Origin: Palleniella intestinalis
GTDB lineage: Bacteria; Bacteroidota; Bacteroidia; Bacteroidales; Bacteroidaceae
Assembly (NCBI RefSeq): GCF_013166595.1
Contig: NZ_JABKKG010000006.1
Span: 62,001 to 126,000, forward strand
Direction: 5' to 3'
DNA: 64,000 nucleotides
Position 1 is the stretch's first letter. The number at the start of each line of letters is the position of its first letter. A program made the translations under genes and the position numbers. Under the pieces are notes generated by a model. It saw only the letters and a program-made list of their open reading frames with translations. It searched no databases and was not told the DNA's origin. Shown here piece after piece: positions 9,191 through 18,105 of the stretch.

Positions 9191-9597
9191 TTCGCCTCCA
9201 TTTCTCTCGATAATTCCACAATCTGACGGCTCAGTTTCACGAGTTCGATGGTGTGTTGCTCCAGTTTGTAGAGCAACGCCATCGCCTTTTTCTCGGAGAA
9301 ATGCAGCCTCAGTTCCTTCACGACTTGGTTGTAGTTCGTTCCCACGGCTCGGAACTGCGCGTGAAAATCCGACAGCTTGGTGTAGTAGTCCACCAGCGTC
9401 TTGTCCACCTTCAGCACCTTGAACGGCTGTCCGAAGAAGTGCGCCTTGAGGAAAACCGACCGTGCATAGACACCCGATTTTCCGAACATGGCGAGGAAAC
9501 GGTTGTGTTCCTCCTCGTTGAAACGGACGGTGTAGCGGTACACCGCCGGATCCAGTTTGGGATTTCTCCCTGCTTTGCTTTTCCTTTTCTCTTTCAT
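9169..9597 (-). CDS. mobA: MobA relaxosome accessory protein
   Basis: 142 residues, basic at the N-terminus, with the opening of a ribbon-helix-helix-type mobilization protein (YRYTVRFNEEEHNRFLAMF) and a helical C-terminus. In CTnDOT-type elements MobA binds at oriT and assists the relaxase. It is first in the leftward mob unit, next to the repeat-rich intergenic region that probably contains oriT. Confidence 0.9.
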   Translation of the reverse strand: MKEKRKSKAGRNPKLDPAVYRYTVRFNEEEHNRFLAMFGKSGVYARSVFLKAHFFGQPFKVLKVDKTLVDYYTKLSDFHAQFRAVGTNYNQVVKELRLHFSEKKAMALLYKLEQHTIELVKLSRQIVELSREMEAKWSQKSV

Positions 9598-9725
9598 ATT
9601 ACTTTGGATTTAGCGGATTGACGGCATAAGCCGCCGCTTCAAGGCACAGACACCGTAGGTCTGAAAGGCTGCCCGACTTCGGAGGGGAAGCCCGCCCCCT
9701 GCAAGGGCAAGTGCTTTTCGTGGCT

Positions 9726-9801
9726 GCTCAAAATATTTTGAGCGGCTGAAAAGACATCTTGCTATGTTCAGGTGAACATAAAAATCCGTCAGGGGACGGA
9801 T
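9726..9801. other. Candidate oriT: three perfect 18-bp inverted repeats
   Basis: Three adjacent dyads lie between the divergent mobA and traA: GCTCAAAATATTTTGAGC (9726-9743), TATGTTCAGGTGAACATA (9763-9780) and ATCCGTCAGGGGACGGAT (9784-9801). In this family oriT lies next to mobA, so placing it here is natural. The nick site itself cannot be told from the sequence alone. Confidence 0.6.
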
Positions 9802-10058
9802 AGGAAGATACCTTTCAGGACTCCGGCTGCGCCACCATCGGCGAACCCTGCTGTCCGGGGGCAAAGTTACACCCTTAATGCGGTATCGGACAGATGTTTG
9901 ATCCGGTCAATGACTGCCAACCGGCGCAACGTGCTGCCACTTGCCGGAGAAGTGATACAAGTTCCAGAATATACTTGTTTATTTGCAGCATGATTCAAGA
10001 AACGAACGATTTGAAGATATGAGAAACGGAACATTCAAATACCCGGAAAACCGCTTCT

Positions 10059-10241
10059 GCGGATACTTGCCGAAGCGGATATCCGAACCGTCGGAAACCC
10101 GGTTATCCGACAATTCGGTGACGTATGGATTCAATGACTTCATGACGCAATGTCGTCATTCATCATTTATCCGCTGCACCGCTTCACCACAGAACCGGAT
10201 ACGCGATGACCCGCCTATGCGTGTAATCACGGAAGCGGATA
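10059..10241. promoter_or_regulatory. Cluster of CGGATA/TATCCG motifs upstream of traA
   Basis: CGGATA or its complement recurs at about 10060, 10076 (as GCGGATATCCG), 10104, 10169, 10196 and 10236 within 180 bases. The rest of 9802-10306 has no convincing gene: the frame open from 9983 lacks family similarity until the ParA start at 10307. The cluster may be a repeated protein-binding site controlling the tra operon; this is inference from the repetition. Confidence 0.45.
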
Positions 10242-10306
10242 ATGCGACAGCCAAGTCCGCATGGAAACAGAAAATAAAATCATCAACAATTAAAATATAT
10301 AGAACT

Positions 10307-11068
10307 ATGAGTAAGGAAATCTTCGTTGCATTCGCAACACAAAAAGGAGGCATCGGCAAATCCACCGTAACGGCACTTGCCGCCAGCTACCTCCACAACG
10401 TGAAAGGCTACAATGTCGCCGTCGTGGACTGCGACGACCCGCAGCACAGCATCCACGGACTTCGTGAACACGAAATGGGTCTTATAGACAGCAGCACCTA
10501 CTTCAAGGCTCTCGCCTGCGACCATTTCCGCAAGATAAAGAAGAACGCCTACACCATCGTCAAAAGCAACGCAGCGGACGCCCTCGATGATGCCGAGAGG
10601 ATGATCGCCACCGAAGATGTGAAACCTGATGTGGTGTTCTTCGATATGCCCGGCACACTCCGAAGCAACGGCGTGATAAAGACGCTCTCGCAGATGGACT
10701 ACATCTTCACGCCCTTGAGTGCTGACCGCTTTGTAGTGGAAAGTACCCTGAAATTCGTCACGATGTTCCGCGACAGGCTGATGACGACCGGACAAGCGAA
10801 AACAATGGGGCTTTATCTGTTCTGGACGATGGTGGACGGCAGGGAGAGGAACAACCTGTACGGCATCTACGAGGAAGTGATCGCCGAAATGGGCTTCCCG
10901 GTGCTTTCCACCCGTCTGCCCGACAGCAAGAAGTTCCGCCGTGACCTTTCGGAAGAGCGCAGGAGCGTGTTCCGCTCGACCATCTTCCCGATGGACACTG
11001 CCTTGTTGAAAGGTAGCGGCATCCGTGAGTTTTCCGAAGAGATAAGCGACATCATCAGACCGCAGTGA
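10307..11068 (+). CDS. traA: TraA, ParA-type ATPase
   Basis: 253 residues from the ATG at 10307. The protein begins MSKEIFVAFATQKGG with the deviant Walker A QKGGIGKST near residues 12-20, then VVDCDDPQHS and DVVFFDMPG, as in MinD/ParA ATPases. The upstream in-frame extension to 9983 has no family character, so the later start is chosen. It is first in the tra operon, and its stop overlaps the traB start. TraA of CTnDOT is annotated as a ParA homologue; a role in locating the element or its transfer machinery is inferred. Confidence 0.92.
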   Translation: MSKEIFVAFATQKGGIGKSTVTALAASYLHNVKGYNVAVVDCDDPQHSIHGLREHEMGLIDSSTYFKALACDHFRKIKKNAYTIVKSNAADALDDAERMIATEDVKPDVVFFDMPGTLRSNGVIKTLSQMDYIFTPLSADRFVVESTLKFVTMFRDRLMTTGQAKTMGLYLFWTMVDGRERNNLYGIYEEVIAEMGFPVLSTRLPDSKKFRRDLSEERRSVFRSTIFPMDTALLKGSGIREFSEEISDIIRPQ

Positions 11069-11511
11069 GCATGGGCAGCAGGAAAGTGAACACGGAAGGC
11101 ATAGACGAGGAACTGTTGTTAGCCTCCATCGGGCGACGTACTCAGGACGGGACACCGCGCCCGGCGCAGGAAGTTCCGACAGCCGCACCGACCGAAGAAA
11201 GCACCGCCGCGCCGGAACCGCCTCCTATGCAACCCGCCACACGGGAGAAGGCACAGAGGGAGGGCAACCGCCGGAAAAGGCAGGACGAGGACTATAACGA
11301 GCTGTTCCTGCGCCGCAATGAGATAAAGACCCGCCAGTGTGTCTATATCAGCCGCGATGTCCACGGCAAAATCCTCAGAATCGTGAACGACATTGCCGGA
11401 GGTGAAATCTCGGTGGGCGGCTATGTGGATACCGTGCTACGCCAACATCTGGAGCAGCACAAGGAGAGAATTAACGAACTGTATAAAAAACAACGAGAAG
11501 ATTTAATTTGA
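11065..11511 (+). CDS. traB: TraB, DUF3408 protein
   Basis: 148 residues. A Pro/Ala/Glu-rich linker (residues about 25-65) precedes a basic stretch and a DUF3408 segment (RQCVYISRDVHGKILRIVNDIA...GYVDTVLRQHLE). Its end resembles a ribbon-helix-helix DNA-binding fold. It overlaps traA by 4 bases. The function in conjugation is not established; the next gene is a paralogue with the same C-terminal pattern. Confidence 0.85.
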   Translation: MSMGSRKVNTEGIDEELLLASIGRRTQDGTPRPAQEVPTAAPTEESTAAPEPPPMQPATREKAQREGNRRKRQDEDYNELFLRRNEIKTRQCVYISRDVHGKILRIVNDIAGGEISVGGYVDTVLRQHLEQHKERINELYKKQREDLI

Positions 11512-11512
11512 C

Positions 11513-11866
11513 ATGAAAAAGGAAAAGAACCAGAAAAGAAGAGTGCCGCAACAAGACGGCAAGGGCATGGTTGCCCAGATGCAGACGAGCGTGGAAATCA
11601 TATCGTTTGCCACGGTAATCTGCAAATGCAGTGAGAAGGACTATGAACGTCTGTTCATCCGTGAACCCGAAGTAAAGGCGCGTGAGGGGAAGATGGCGTA
11701 TGTGCGCCCGGAGTACCACGACCGCATCATGCGCATCATCCGCGTAATCGGGCATGACAGGCTCAACCTGTCCGCCTACATCGACCATGTGCTGACGCAG
11801 CATTTTGACCAGTGCGAGGATGCCATAAGAAGCCTTTACGCCAAGAATTACAACCCGGTATTTTAA
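11513..11866 (+). CDS. traC: TraC, DUF3408 protein
   Basis: 117 residues. The C-terminal half (AYVRPEYHDRIMRIIRVIG...SAYIDHVLTQHFDQ) parallels TraB, so the two are likely paralogues of the DUF3408 family. It starts 1 base after the traB stop. The exact role is unknown; a DNA-binding or relaxosome-associated role is plausible from the fold. Confidence 0.85.
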   Translation: MKKEKNQKRRVPQQDGKGMVAQMQTSVEIISFATVICKCSEKDYERLFIREPEVKAREGKMAYVRPEYHDRIMRIIRVIGHDRLNLSAYIDHVLTQHFDQCEDAIRSLYAKNYNPVF

Positions 11867-11882
11867 CCCAGACAGGAAGCGT

Positions 11883-12611
11883 ATGAATGAAACAATAAGC
11901 ATAACAGACATTTTGCTGACCGTATCGGTCGGATGCAACCTGTGGTTTCTGTTCCTGCTCCTTTACGAGCGCATCATGGACACGCGGATTGTCCGCTTTT
12001 TCAAGGGCATCGCCGGATTGTGGCGGTTGTCGGGCGGCACGGAGATAAAGCAAGAAACAGCGCAAGAGGAAGTCCCTGCGGAAAAGGCGGGCATCATCGG
12101 CAAGAGCCGTTTCAGGATGGCTTCAACCCGGACAACCGCTGCCATACCGACGCAACAAGCCGCCACTTCGGAAAAAGGCATTGAGCTGTCGGAGGAAGAC
12201 ACTACTTTTGACGACGGAAACCCGGAAAGCGCATCCCGAACGGCACAAGTCCCGGAGGAAAAACTCGAAGAAACCTTCACGAGCATACCGCCGGAGGAAC
12301 TGAAGTTCGGCGAGGATGAACCGGAGGAGGACGCTTCGGATACACCGCAGGCTTCGGGCAACAGCTTTGACGAGATTGACGACGCCTGCAAGACCGCCAA
12401 GAACCCGGACGCGACACTGGTGGAACGTGAAAAGGCGGCAAAGGTGTTCGCCGACATGGAAGGCACGGAGCTGTACGACAAAATGATGGAAGGCTCTTCG
12501 GAGATAGCCATCCGCATCAGGGGGCTTATCGAAATCCGGCTGAAAAAGCCTAAAAAGGTGTTCGTCGTGCCGGACAACATCGAAGAGTTCGACATCCGCA
12601 ACTATGTATGA
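11883..12611 (+). CDS. traD: TraD conjugation protein
   Basis: 242 residues. There is one membrane segment near residues 8-30 (ILLTVSVGCNLWFLFLLLYE). A long acidic, low-complexity central part (about 95-170) and a conserved C-terminal region ending in KKVFVVPDNIEEFDIRNYV follow. The position after two DUF3408 genes and before the TraE/TraF pair matches TraD of CTnDOT. Function is unknown beyond membership of the transfer operon. Confidence 0.8.
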   Translation: MNETISITDILLTVSVGCNLWFLFLLLYERIMDTRIVRFFKGIAGLWRLSGGTEIKQETAQEEVPAEKAGIIGKSRFRMASTRTTAAIPTQQAATSEKGIELSEEDTTFDDGNPESASRTAQVPEEKLEETFTSIPPEELKFGEDEPEEDASDTPQASGNSFDEIDDACKTAKNPDATLVEREKAAKVFADMEGTELYDKMMEGSSEIAIRIRGLIEIRLKKPKKVFVVPDNIEEFDIRNYV

Positions 12612-12760
12612 CAACAAAACCGTACTGTAACATAAATGATGAAAACAAAGAAGTGACAACCAACCCACGCGGCGAAGATGCGCAAGGCGCATCCGGTACG
12701 CAACGGACAGCCCAAGTCCGTGGAAACAAACGGGCGACCACTAAAACCAAAGTAAAGTAA
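12608..12760 (+). CDS. Small basic hypothetical protein after traD
   Basis: 50 codons from an ATG that overlaps the traD stop as ATGA, the arrangement used by coupled genes in this operon. The product is polar and basic with a Lys/Thr-rich end (RATTKTKVK). No family recognized. It fills most of the 212-base gap before traE. It could equally be untranslated spacer. Confidence 0.35.
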   Translation: MTTKPYCNINDENKEVTTNPRGEDAQGASGTQRTAQVRGNKRATTKTKVK

Positions 12761-12823
12761 CCAAGTATCAACCGCCCGACAAAGGACCATCCACCCTTTC
12801 GACGGCACAAAAAAGAACAGTTT

Positions 12824-13141
12824 ATGAACAAGAACATTTTGAAAAACAGAAAAGCAATCCTCTCTGCGGCACTCGTAATCGCCGCAACCGCCTCCGCCTT
12901 CGCGCAGGGAAACGGCATCGCGGGCATCACCGAAGCCACCTCAATGGTCACTTCGTATTTCGACCCCGGCACGAAACTGATATACGCCATCGGCGCGGTC
13001 GTCGGGCTTATCGGAGGCGTGAAAGTCTATGGCAAGTTTTCATCGGGCGACCCCGACACCAGCAAGACTGCCGCCTCGTGGTTCGGCGCGTGTATATTTT
13101 TGATCGTAGCCGCCACCATCCTGCGCTCATTCTTCCTTTAA
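12824..13141 (+). CDS. traE: TraE, DUF4134 (VirB2-like) membrane protein
   Basis: 105 residues. A signal-like N-terminus ends in ASAFAQ (residues about 23-28), followed by two hydrophobic segments around LIYAIGAVVGLIGGVKVYG and ACIFLIVAATILRSFF. Size, processed N-terminus and two membrane helices fit the VirB2-like pilin/TraE family. It is followed 11 bases later by the VirB3-like traF. Confidence 0.9.
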   Translation: MNKNILKNRKAILSAALVIAATASAFAQGNGIAGITEATSMVTSYFDPGTKLIYAIGAVVGLIGGVKVYGKFSSGDPDTSKTAASWFGACIFLIVAATILRSFFL

Positions 13142-13152
13142 TAAAATAATGT

Positions 13153-13485
13153 ATGGCTGAATACCCGATCAACAAGGGTATCGGCCGCCCGGTAGAGTTC
13201 AAGGGCTTGAAGGCTCAGTACCTCTTCATCTTCTGCGGAGGTCTGCTGGCTCTCTTCGTCCTGTTCGTCATCCTCTACATGGTCGGCATCGACCAGTGGG
13301 TATGTATCGGCTTCGGCGCGGCATCGGCGTCCCTCCTTGTGTGGCAGACCTTCGCGCTGAACGCCCGGTACGGCGAACACGGGCTGATGAAAATGGGAGC
13401 GGCACGGAGCCATCCCCGATACCTTATCAACCGGCGGCGGATAACCCGACTGTTCAAACGACAACGAAAGGAAGAAAGACAATGA
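13153..13485 (+). CDS. traF: TraF, DUF4133 (VirB3-like) membrane protein
   Basis: 110 residues. It has the family opening YPINKGIGRPVEFKGLKAQY, two close membrane segments (about 28-50 and 53-72), then a basic C-terminus (RRRITRLFKRQRKEERQ). The stop overlaps the traG start as ATGA. A VirB3-like partner of the VirB4 ATPase is the usual reading. Confidence 0.9.
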   Translation: MAEYPINKGIGRPVEFKGLKAQYLFIFCGGLLALFVLFVILYMVGIDQWVCIGFGAASASLLVWQTFALNARYGEHGLMKMGAARSHPRYLINRRRITRLFKRQRKEERQ

Positions 13486-15986
13486 GGAATACATCGAAAA
13501 TGACAACACTGGAAAACAAGTTCCCCCTGCTTGCGGTGGAGCATGGCTGCATCATCTCAAAGGACGCCGACATCACGGTGGCTTTCGAGGTGGAACTGCC
13601 GGAGCTTTATACCGTGACGGGCGCGGAGTACGAGGCTGTCCACGGCTGCTGGTGCAAGGCGATCAAGGTGCTGCCGGACTACTCCGTCGTCCACAAACAG
13701 GACTGGTTCATCAAGGAACGCTACAAGCCGGAGCTTCAAAAAGACGACATTAGCTTTTTAAGCCGCTCCTTCGAGCGTCACTTCAACGAGCGTCCGTACC
13801 TGAAACACACCTGCTATCTCTATCTGACCAAGACGACAAAGGAGCGTAACCGGATGCAGAGCAACTTCAGCACCTTGTGCCGCGGGCATATCATCCCGAA
13901 GGAGCTGGACAAGGAAACCACGACCAAATTCTTGGAAGCCTGCGAACAGTTCGAGCGCATCATGAACGACAGCGGATTGGTAAAACTGCGCCGCCTCACC
14001 ACCGACGAGATTGTGGGGACGGAAAAGTCCATCGGACTGATAGAGCGTTACTTCTCGCTCATGCCGGAGGGTGACACCACCTTGCAGGACATCGAGCTTT
14101 CGGCAAGGGAGATGCGCATCGGCGACAACTGCCTGTGTCTGCACACCCTCTCCGACGCGGAAGACCTGCCGGGCAAGGTGGCTACCGACACCCGTTACGA
14201 GAAACTCTCCACCGACCGGAGCGACTGCCGCCTGTCATTCGCCTCCCCCGTGGGGCTGCTGCTCTCCTGCAACCACATATACAACCAGTATGTGCTGATA
14301 GACAACAGCGAGGAAGCCTTGCAGAAGTTCGAGAAGTCCGCCCGCAACATGCAGTCGCTGTCCCGCTATTCAAGAAGCAACAGCATCAACCGCGAGTGGA
14401 TAGACCAGTACCTGAACGAAGCCCATTCATACGGGCTGACCTCGGTACGGGCGCACTTCAATGTCATGGCGTGGAGCGATGACGCGGAAGAGCTGAAGCA
14501 CATAAGGAACGACGTGGGCAGTCAGTTGGCAAGCATGGAGTGCGTGCCGCGCCACAACACCATCGACTGCCCGACACTCTACTGGGCGGCGATACCCGGC
14601 AATGCGGCGGACTTCCCGGCAGAAGAGAGTTTCCACACCTTCATCGAGCAGGCGGTGTGCCTATTCACGGAGGAAACCAACTACCGCAGTTCGCTCTCGC
14701 CCTTCGGCATCAAGATGGTGGACAGGCTCACGGGTAAACCGCTGCACCTCGACATCAGCGACCTGCCGATGAAGCGGGGCATCACTACGAACAGGAATAA
14801 ATTTGTGTTAGGACCGTCAGGCAGCGGCAAATCTTTCTTTATGAACCACTTAGTCCGCCAATATTATGAGCAAGGTACGCACGTCGTGCTGGTGGACACG
14901 GGAAACTCCTATCAGGGATTGTGCGGGATGATACAGCGCAAGACGGGCGGAGAGGACGGGGTGTATTTCACTTATACGGAAGAAAAGCCCATCAGCTTCA
15001 ACCCGTTCTACACCGACGATTATGTCTTCGACGTGGAGAAGAAAGACAGCATCAAGACCTTGCTGCTGACGCTCTGGAAGTCGGAGGACGACAAGGTGAC
15101 GAAGACCGAGAGCGGCGAGCTGGGCAGTGCCGTAAGTGCCTACATCGAGCGCATCAAGACCGACCGTGGCATCGTGCCGTCGTTCAACACCTTCTATGAG
15201 TATATGCGTGACGACTACCGCCGTGAGCTGGCTGAGCGTGACATCAAGGTGGAGAAGTCCGACTTCAACATCGACAATATGCTCACCACCATGCGGCAGT
15301 ATTACCGGGGCGGACGCTACGACTTCCTGCTCAACTCCACGGAGAACATAGACCTGCTCAGCAAGCGGTTCATCGTCTTCGAGATTGACAGTATAAAAGA
15401 AAACCGCGAACTGTTCCCGGTGGTGACAATCATCATCATGGAGGCTTTCATCAACAAGATGCGACGGCTGAAAGGCGTGCGCAAACAGCTCATCGTGGAA
15501 GAGGCTTGGAAGGCTCTCTCTTCGGCGAACATGGCTGAATATCTGAGGTATATGTATAAGACCGTCAGGAAGTATTACGGCGAGGCGATCGTGGTGACGC
15601 AGGAGGTGGACGACATCATCAGCTCCCCGGTTGTCAAGGAGAGCATCATCAACAACTCGGATTGTAAAATCCTGCTTGACCAAAGGAAATATATGAACAA
15701 GTTTGACCAGATACAGGCGTTGCTCGGACTTACGGAAAAGGAGAAGGGGCAGATATTGAGTATCAATATGGCGAACAACCCCTCACGGCTCTACAAGGAG
15801 GTGTGGATAGGCTTGGGCGGCATACAGTCGGCGGTCTATGCCACAGAGGTCAGTGCTGAAGAGTATCTGGCGTATACCACCGAGGAAACGGAGAAAGTGG
15901 AGGTTTACCGTCTGGCGGAGAAGTTGGGCGGCGACATCGAAGCCGCCATCCGGCAACTTGCCGAAAGGCGGAGAAACAACAGTTAA
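13482..15986 (+). CDS. traG: TraG, VirB4-type conjugation ATPase
   Basis: 834 residues from the ATG at 13482, which overlaps traF by 4 bases; longer upstream frames would lie inside traF. It powers assembly and substrate transfer of the type IV secretion system. Walker A is GPSGSGKSFFMN near residue 450, and Walker B lies in KQLIVEEAWKAL. The C-terminal motif VVTQEVDDI is of VirB4 type. The length equals that of Bacteroides TraG proteins. It acts at the inner membrane with MobC. Confidence 0.95.
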   Translation: MRNTSKMTTLENKFPLLAVEHGCIISKDADITVAFEVELPELYTVTGAEYEAVHGCWCKAIKVLPDYSVVHKQDWFIKERYKPELQKDDISFLSRSFERHFNERPYLKHTCYLYLTKTTKERNRMQSNFSTLCRGHIIPKELDKETTTKFLEACEQFERIMNDSGLVKLRRLTTDEIVGTEKSIGLIERYFSLMPEGDTTLQDIELSAREMRIGDNCLCLHTLSDAEDLPGKVATDTRYEKLSTDRSDCRLSFASPVGLLLSCNHIYNQYVLIDNSEEALQKFEKSARNMQSLSRYSRSNSINREWIDQYLNEAHSYGLTSVRAHFNVMAWSDDAEELKHIRNDVGSQLASMECVPRHNTIDCPTLYWAAIPGNAADFPAEESFHTFIEQAVCLFTEETNYRSSLSPFGIKMVDRLTGKPLHLDISDLPMKRGITTNRNKFVLGPSGSGKSFFMNHLVRQYYEQGTHVVLVDTGNSYQGLCGMIQRKTGGEDGVYFTYTEEKPISFNPFYTDDYVFDVEKKDSIKTLLLTLWKSEDDKVTKTESGELGSAVSAYIERIKTDRGIVPSFNTFYEYMRDDYRRELAERDIKVEKSDFNIDNMLTTMRQYYRGGRYDFLLNSTENIDLLSKRFIVFEIDSIKENRELFPVVTIIIMEAFINKMRRLKGVRKQLIVEEAWKALSSANMAEYLRYMYKTVRKYYGEAIVVTQEVDDIISSPVVKESIINNSDCKILLDQRKYMNKFDQIQALLGLTEKEKGQILSINMANNPSRLYKEVWIGLGGIQSAVYATEVSAEEYLAYTTEETEKVEVYRLAEKLGGDIEAAIRQLAERRRNNS

Positions 15987-16013
15987 TCATTTAATCACCA
16001 ACTAAAAACAAAA

Positions 16014-16412
16014 ATGCGTATGAGTTTATCAAAAGTGAAAATGCTGCAAGTCAGCAAGTGTCTTATCGGATTGGCGGTCGTGATGCTGCAATCCTGTGAC
16101 GTGGAGGAAAACCGCCGTGAACTGCTTTGCGGGAACTGGGAGAGCGTGGAGGGGAAGCCCGACGTGCTTATCTACAAGGAGGGCGAAGCCTACAAGGTGA
16201 CGGTGTTCCGCCGGAGCGGTCTGCGCCGCAAGCTGAAACCGGAAACCTATCTCTTGCAGGAAGAGAACGGCAACCTGTTCATGAACACCGGATTCCGCAT
16301 CGACGTGGCTTACAACGAGGCTACGGACGTGCTGACTTTCTCGCCCAACGGGGATTATGTGCGGGTGAAGCCGCAGACGGAAACCCCGATTGAGGAACAA
16401 GAACAAAATTGA
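16014..16412 (+). CDS. traH: DUF3876 lipoprotein (TraH position)
   Basis: 132 residues. A hydrophobic N-terminus ends in a lipobox-like AVVMLQSC (Cys near residue 28). DUF3876-type sequence follows (LLCGNWESVEGKPDVLIYKEG...AYKVTVF). The symbol rests on position between traG and traI. ATG codons at 16014 and 16020 are both possible starts. Likely an outer-membrane or periplasmic lipoprotein; its role in transfer is unknown. Confidence 0.7.
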   Translation: MRMSLSKVKMLQVSKCLIGLAVVMLQSCDVEENRRELLCGNWESVEGKPDVLIYKEGEAYKVTVFRRSGLRRKLKPETYLLQEENGNLFMNTGFRIDVAYNEATDVLTFSPNGDYVRVKPQTETPIEEQEQN

Positions 16413-16434
16413 AACCACTAAAATCCAAAGTAAC

Positions 16435-17064
16435 ATGAGAACAAGAATGACAATGATTGTCTGCCTGTGTCTGCTTCTCGCGGGCAGGGCAAGCGCACAG
16501 TGGGCGGTGATAGACCCGTCCAACATCGCGCAGAGCATCGTGAACACCTCAAAGAACGTGGTGCATACCTCGACGACGGCTCAGAACATGGTGAAGAACT
16601 TTCAGGAAACCGTAAAGATTTATGAGCAAGGAAAGAAGTATTACGACGCTCTGAAATCGGTGAACAACCTTGTCCGGGACGCCCGCAAGGTGCAGCAGAC
16701 CATCCTGATGGTGGGCGACATCACCGACATCTATGTGACCAACTTCCAGCGTATGATGCGTGACGACAACTTCACGGTGGAGGAATTGGGAGCCATCGCC
16801 TTCGGCTACACGAAGCTGTTGGAAGAGAGCAACGACGTACTGACCGAACTGAAGAATGTGGTGAACATCACCACGCTATCCATGACCGACAAGGAGCGCA
16901 TGGACGTGGTGGAACGCTGTTACTCGAAGATGCGGCGTTACCGCAACCTCGTGAGCTACTACACCAACAAGAACATATCGGTGTCCTACCTCCGCGCGAA
17001 GAAGAAAAACGACCTCGACCGCATCATGGGGCTGTACGGGAACATGAACGAAAGATACTGGTAG
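16435..17064 (+). CDS. traI: TraI, DUF4141 protein (VirB5-like position)
   Basis: 209 residues from the ATG at 16435, which places a clean signal peptide (MIVCLCLLLAGRASAQ) at the N-terminus; the longer frame to 16390 lies inside the previous gene. The mature part is helical with coiled-coil character. The family DUF4141 is the TraI component of CTnDOT. It is periplasmic by prediction and four bases before traJ. Confidence 0.88.
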   Translation: MRTRMTMIVCLCLLLAGRASAQWAVIDPSNIAQSIVNTSKNVVHTSTTAQNMVKNFQETVKIYEQGKKYYDALKSVNNLVRDARKVQQTILMVGDITDIYVTNFQRMMRDDNFTVEELGAIAFGYTKLLEESNDVLTELKNVVNITTLSMTDKERMDVVERCYSKMRRYRNLVSYYTNKNISVSYLRAKKKNDLDRIMGLYGNMNERYW

Positions 17065-17067
17065 CCT

Positions 17068-18072
17068 ATGGAATTCGACAACCTTCACCAGATACTCCGC
17101 TCCCTATATGAGCAGATGATGCCGCTGTGCGAGGACATGGCGGGCGTGGCGAAAGGCATCGCCGGGCTGGGCGCGCTGTTCTATGTCGCCTACCGGGTGT
17201 GGCAATCGCTGGCGAGAGCCGAACCGATAGACGTGTTCCCGATGCTCCGCCCCTTCGCCATCGGGCTTTGCATCATGTTCTTCCCCACGGTGGTGCTTGG
17301 CACTATCAACAGCATCCTCTCGCCCGTGGTGCAGGGCACGGCGAAGATGCTGGAGGCGGAAACGCTCGACATGAACACCTACCGCGAACAGAAGGACAGG
17401 CTGGAATACGAGGCGATGATGCGCAACCCCGAAACCGCCTACTTGGTGTCCAACGAGGAGTTTGACAAACAGCTGGAGGAACTCGGCTGGTCGCCCGCCG
17501 ACATGGTGACGATGGCTGGAATGTATATTGACCGGGGGATGTACAGCATGAAGAAGGGCATCCGCGACTTCTTCCGCGAGATACTGGAACTGCTGTTCCA
17601 AGCCGCCGCCCTCGTGATAGACACCGTCCGCACCTTCTTCATCGTGGTGCTGGCGATACTCGGTCCGATAGCCTTCGCCATATCGGTGTGGGATGGATTC
17701 CAAAGCACGCTCACGCAGTGGATATGCCGCTACATACAGGTCTATCTGTGGCTTCCGGTATCGGATATGTTCAGCACCATACTGGCTAAGATACAGGTGC
17801 TGATGCTGCAAAGCGACATCGAGCGGATGCAGGCAGACCCGAACTTTTCGCTGGATTCGAGCGACGGGGTGTATATCGTGTTCCTCTGCATCGGCATCAT
17901 CGGATACTTCACCATCCCCACCGTGGCGGGCTGGATCATCCAAGCCGGAGGCATGGGCAGCTACAACCGCACCATGAACCAGATGGCGGGACGTGCCGGA
18001 GGCATGGCGGGCGGAGTCGCCGGGGCAACGGCAGGAAACGCGGTCGGTCGCATCGGCAAGCTGCTGAAATAA
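17068..18072 (+). CDS. traJ: TraJ, polytopic inner-membrane protein (VirB6-like)
   Basis: 334 residues with at least five hydrophobic segments (for example IAGLGALFYVAYRVW, IGLCIMFFPTVVLG, LVIDTVRTFFIVVLAILG, VFLCIGIIGYFTIPTVAGWI). It ends in a Gly/Ala-rich tail. This matches TraJ of Bacteroides conjugative transposons, taken as the VirB6-like channel subunit. Confidence 0.93.
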   Translation: MEFDNLHQILRSLYEQMMPLCEDMAGVAKGIAGLGALFYVAYRVWQSLARAEPIDVFPMLRPFAIGLCIMFFPTVVLGTINSILSPVVQGTAKMLEAETLDMNTYREQKDRLEYEAMMRNPETAYLVSNEEFDKQLEELGWSPADMVTMAGMYIDRGMYSMKKGIRDFFREILELLFQAAALVIDTVRTFFIVVLAILGPIAFAISVWDGFQSTLTQWICRYIQVYLWLPVSDMFSTILAKIQVLMLQSDIERMQADPNFSLDSSDGVYIVFLCIGIIGYFTIPTVAGWIIQAGGMGSYNRTMNQMAGRAGGMAGGVAGATAGNAVGRIGKLLK

Positions 18073-18105
18073 CCAATGTGTAATAATTAAAACGGAAAAA
18101 GCAAA

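Noticed and set aside
9983..10306. N-terminal extension of TraA
   Set aside because: The frame is open but has no similarity to ParA proteins, and the ParA motif starts right after the ATG at 10307.
14850..15683. Long frame antisense to traG (similar ones over traA at 10283-11188 and mobB at 8162-8941)
   Set aside because: His/Val-rich shadows produced by the codon use of the G/C-rich genes on the other strand; no family character.
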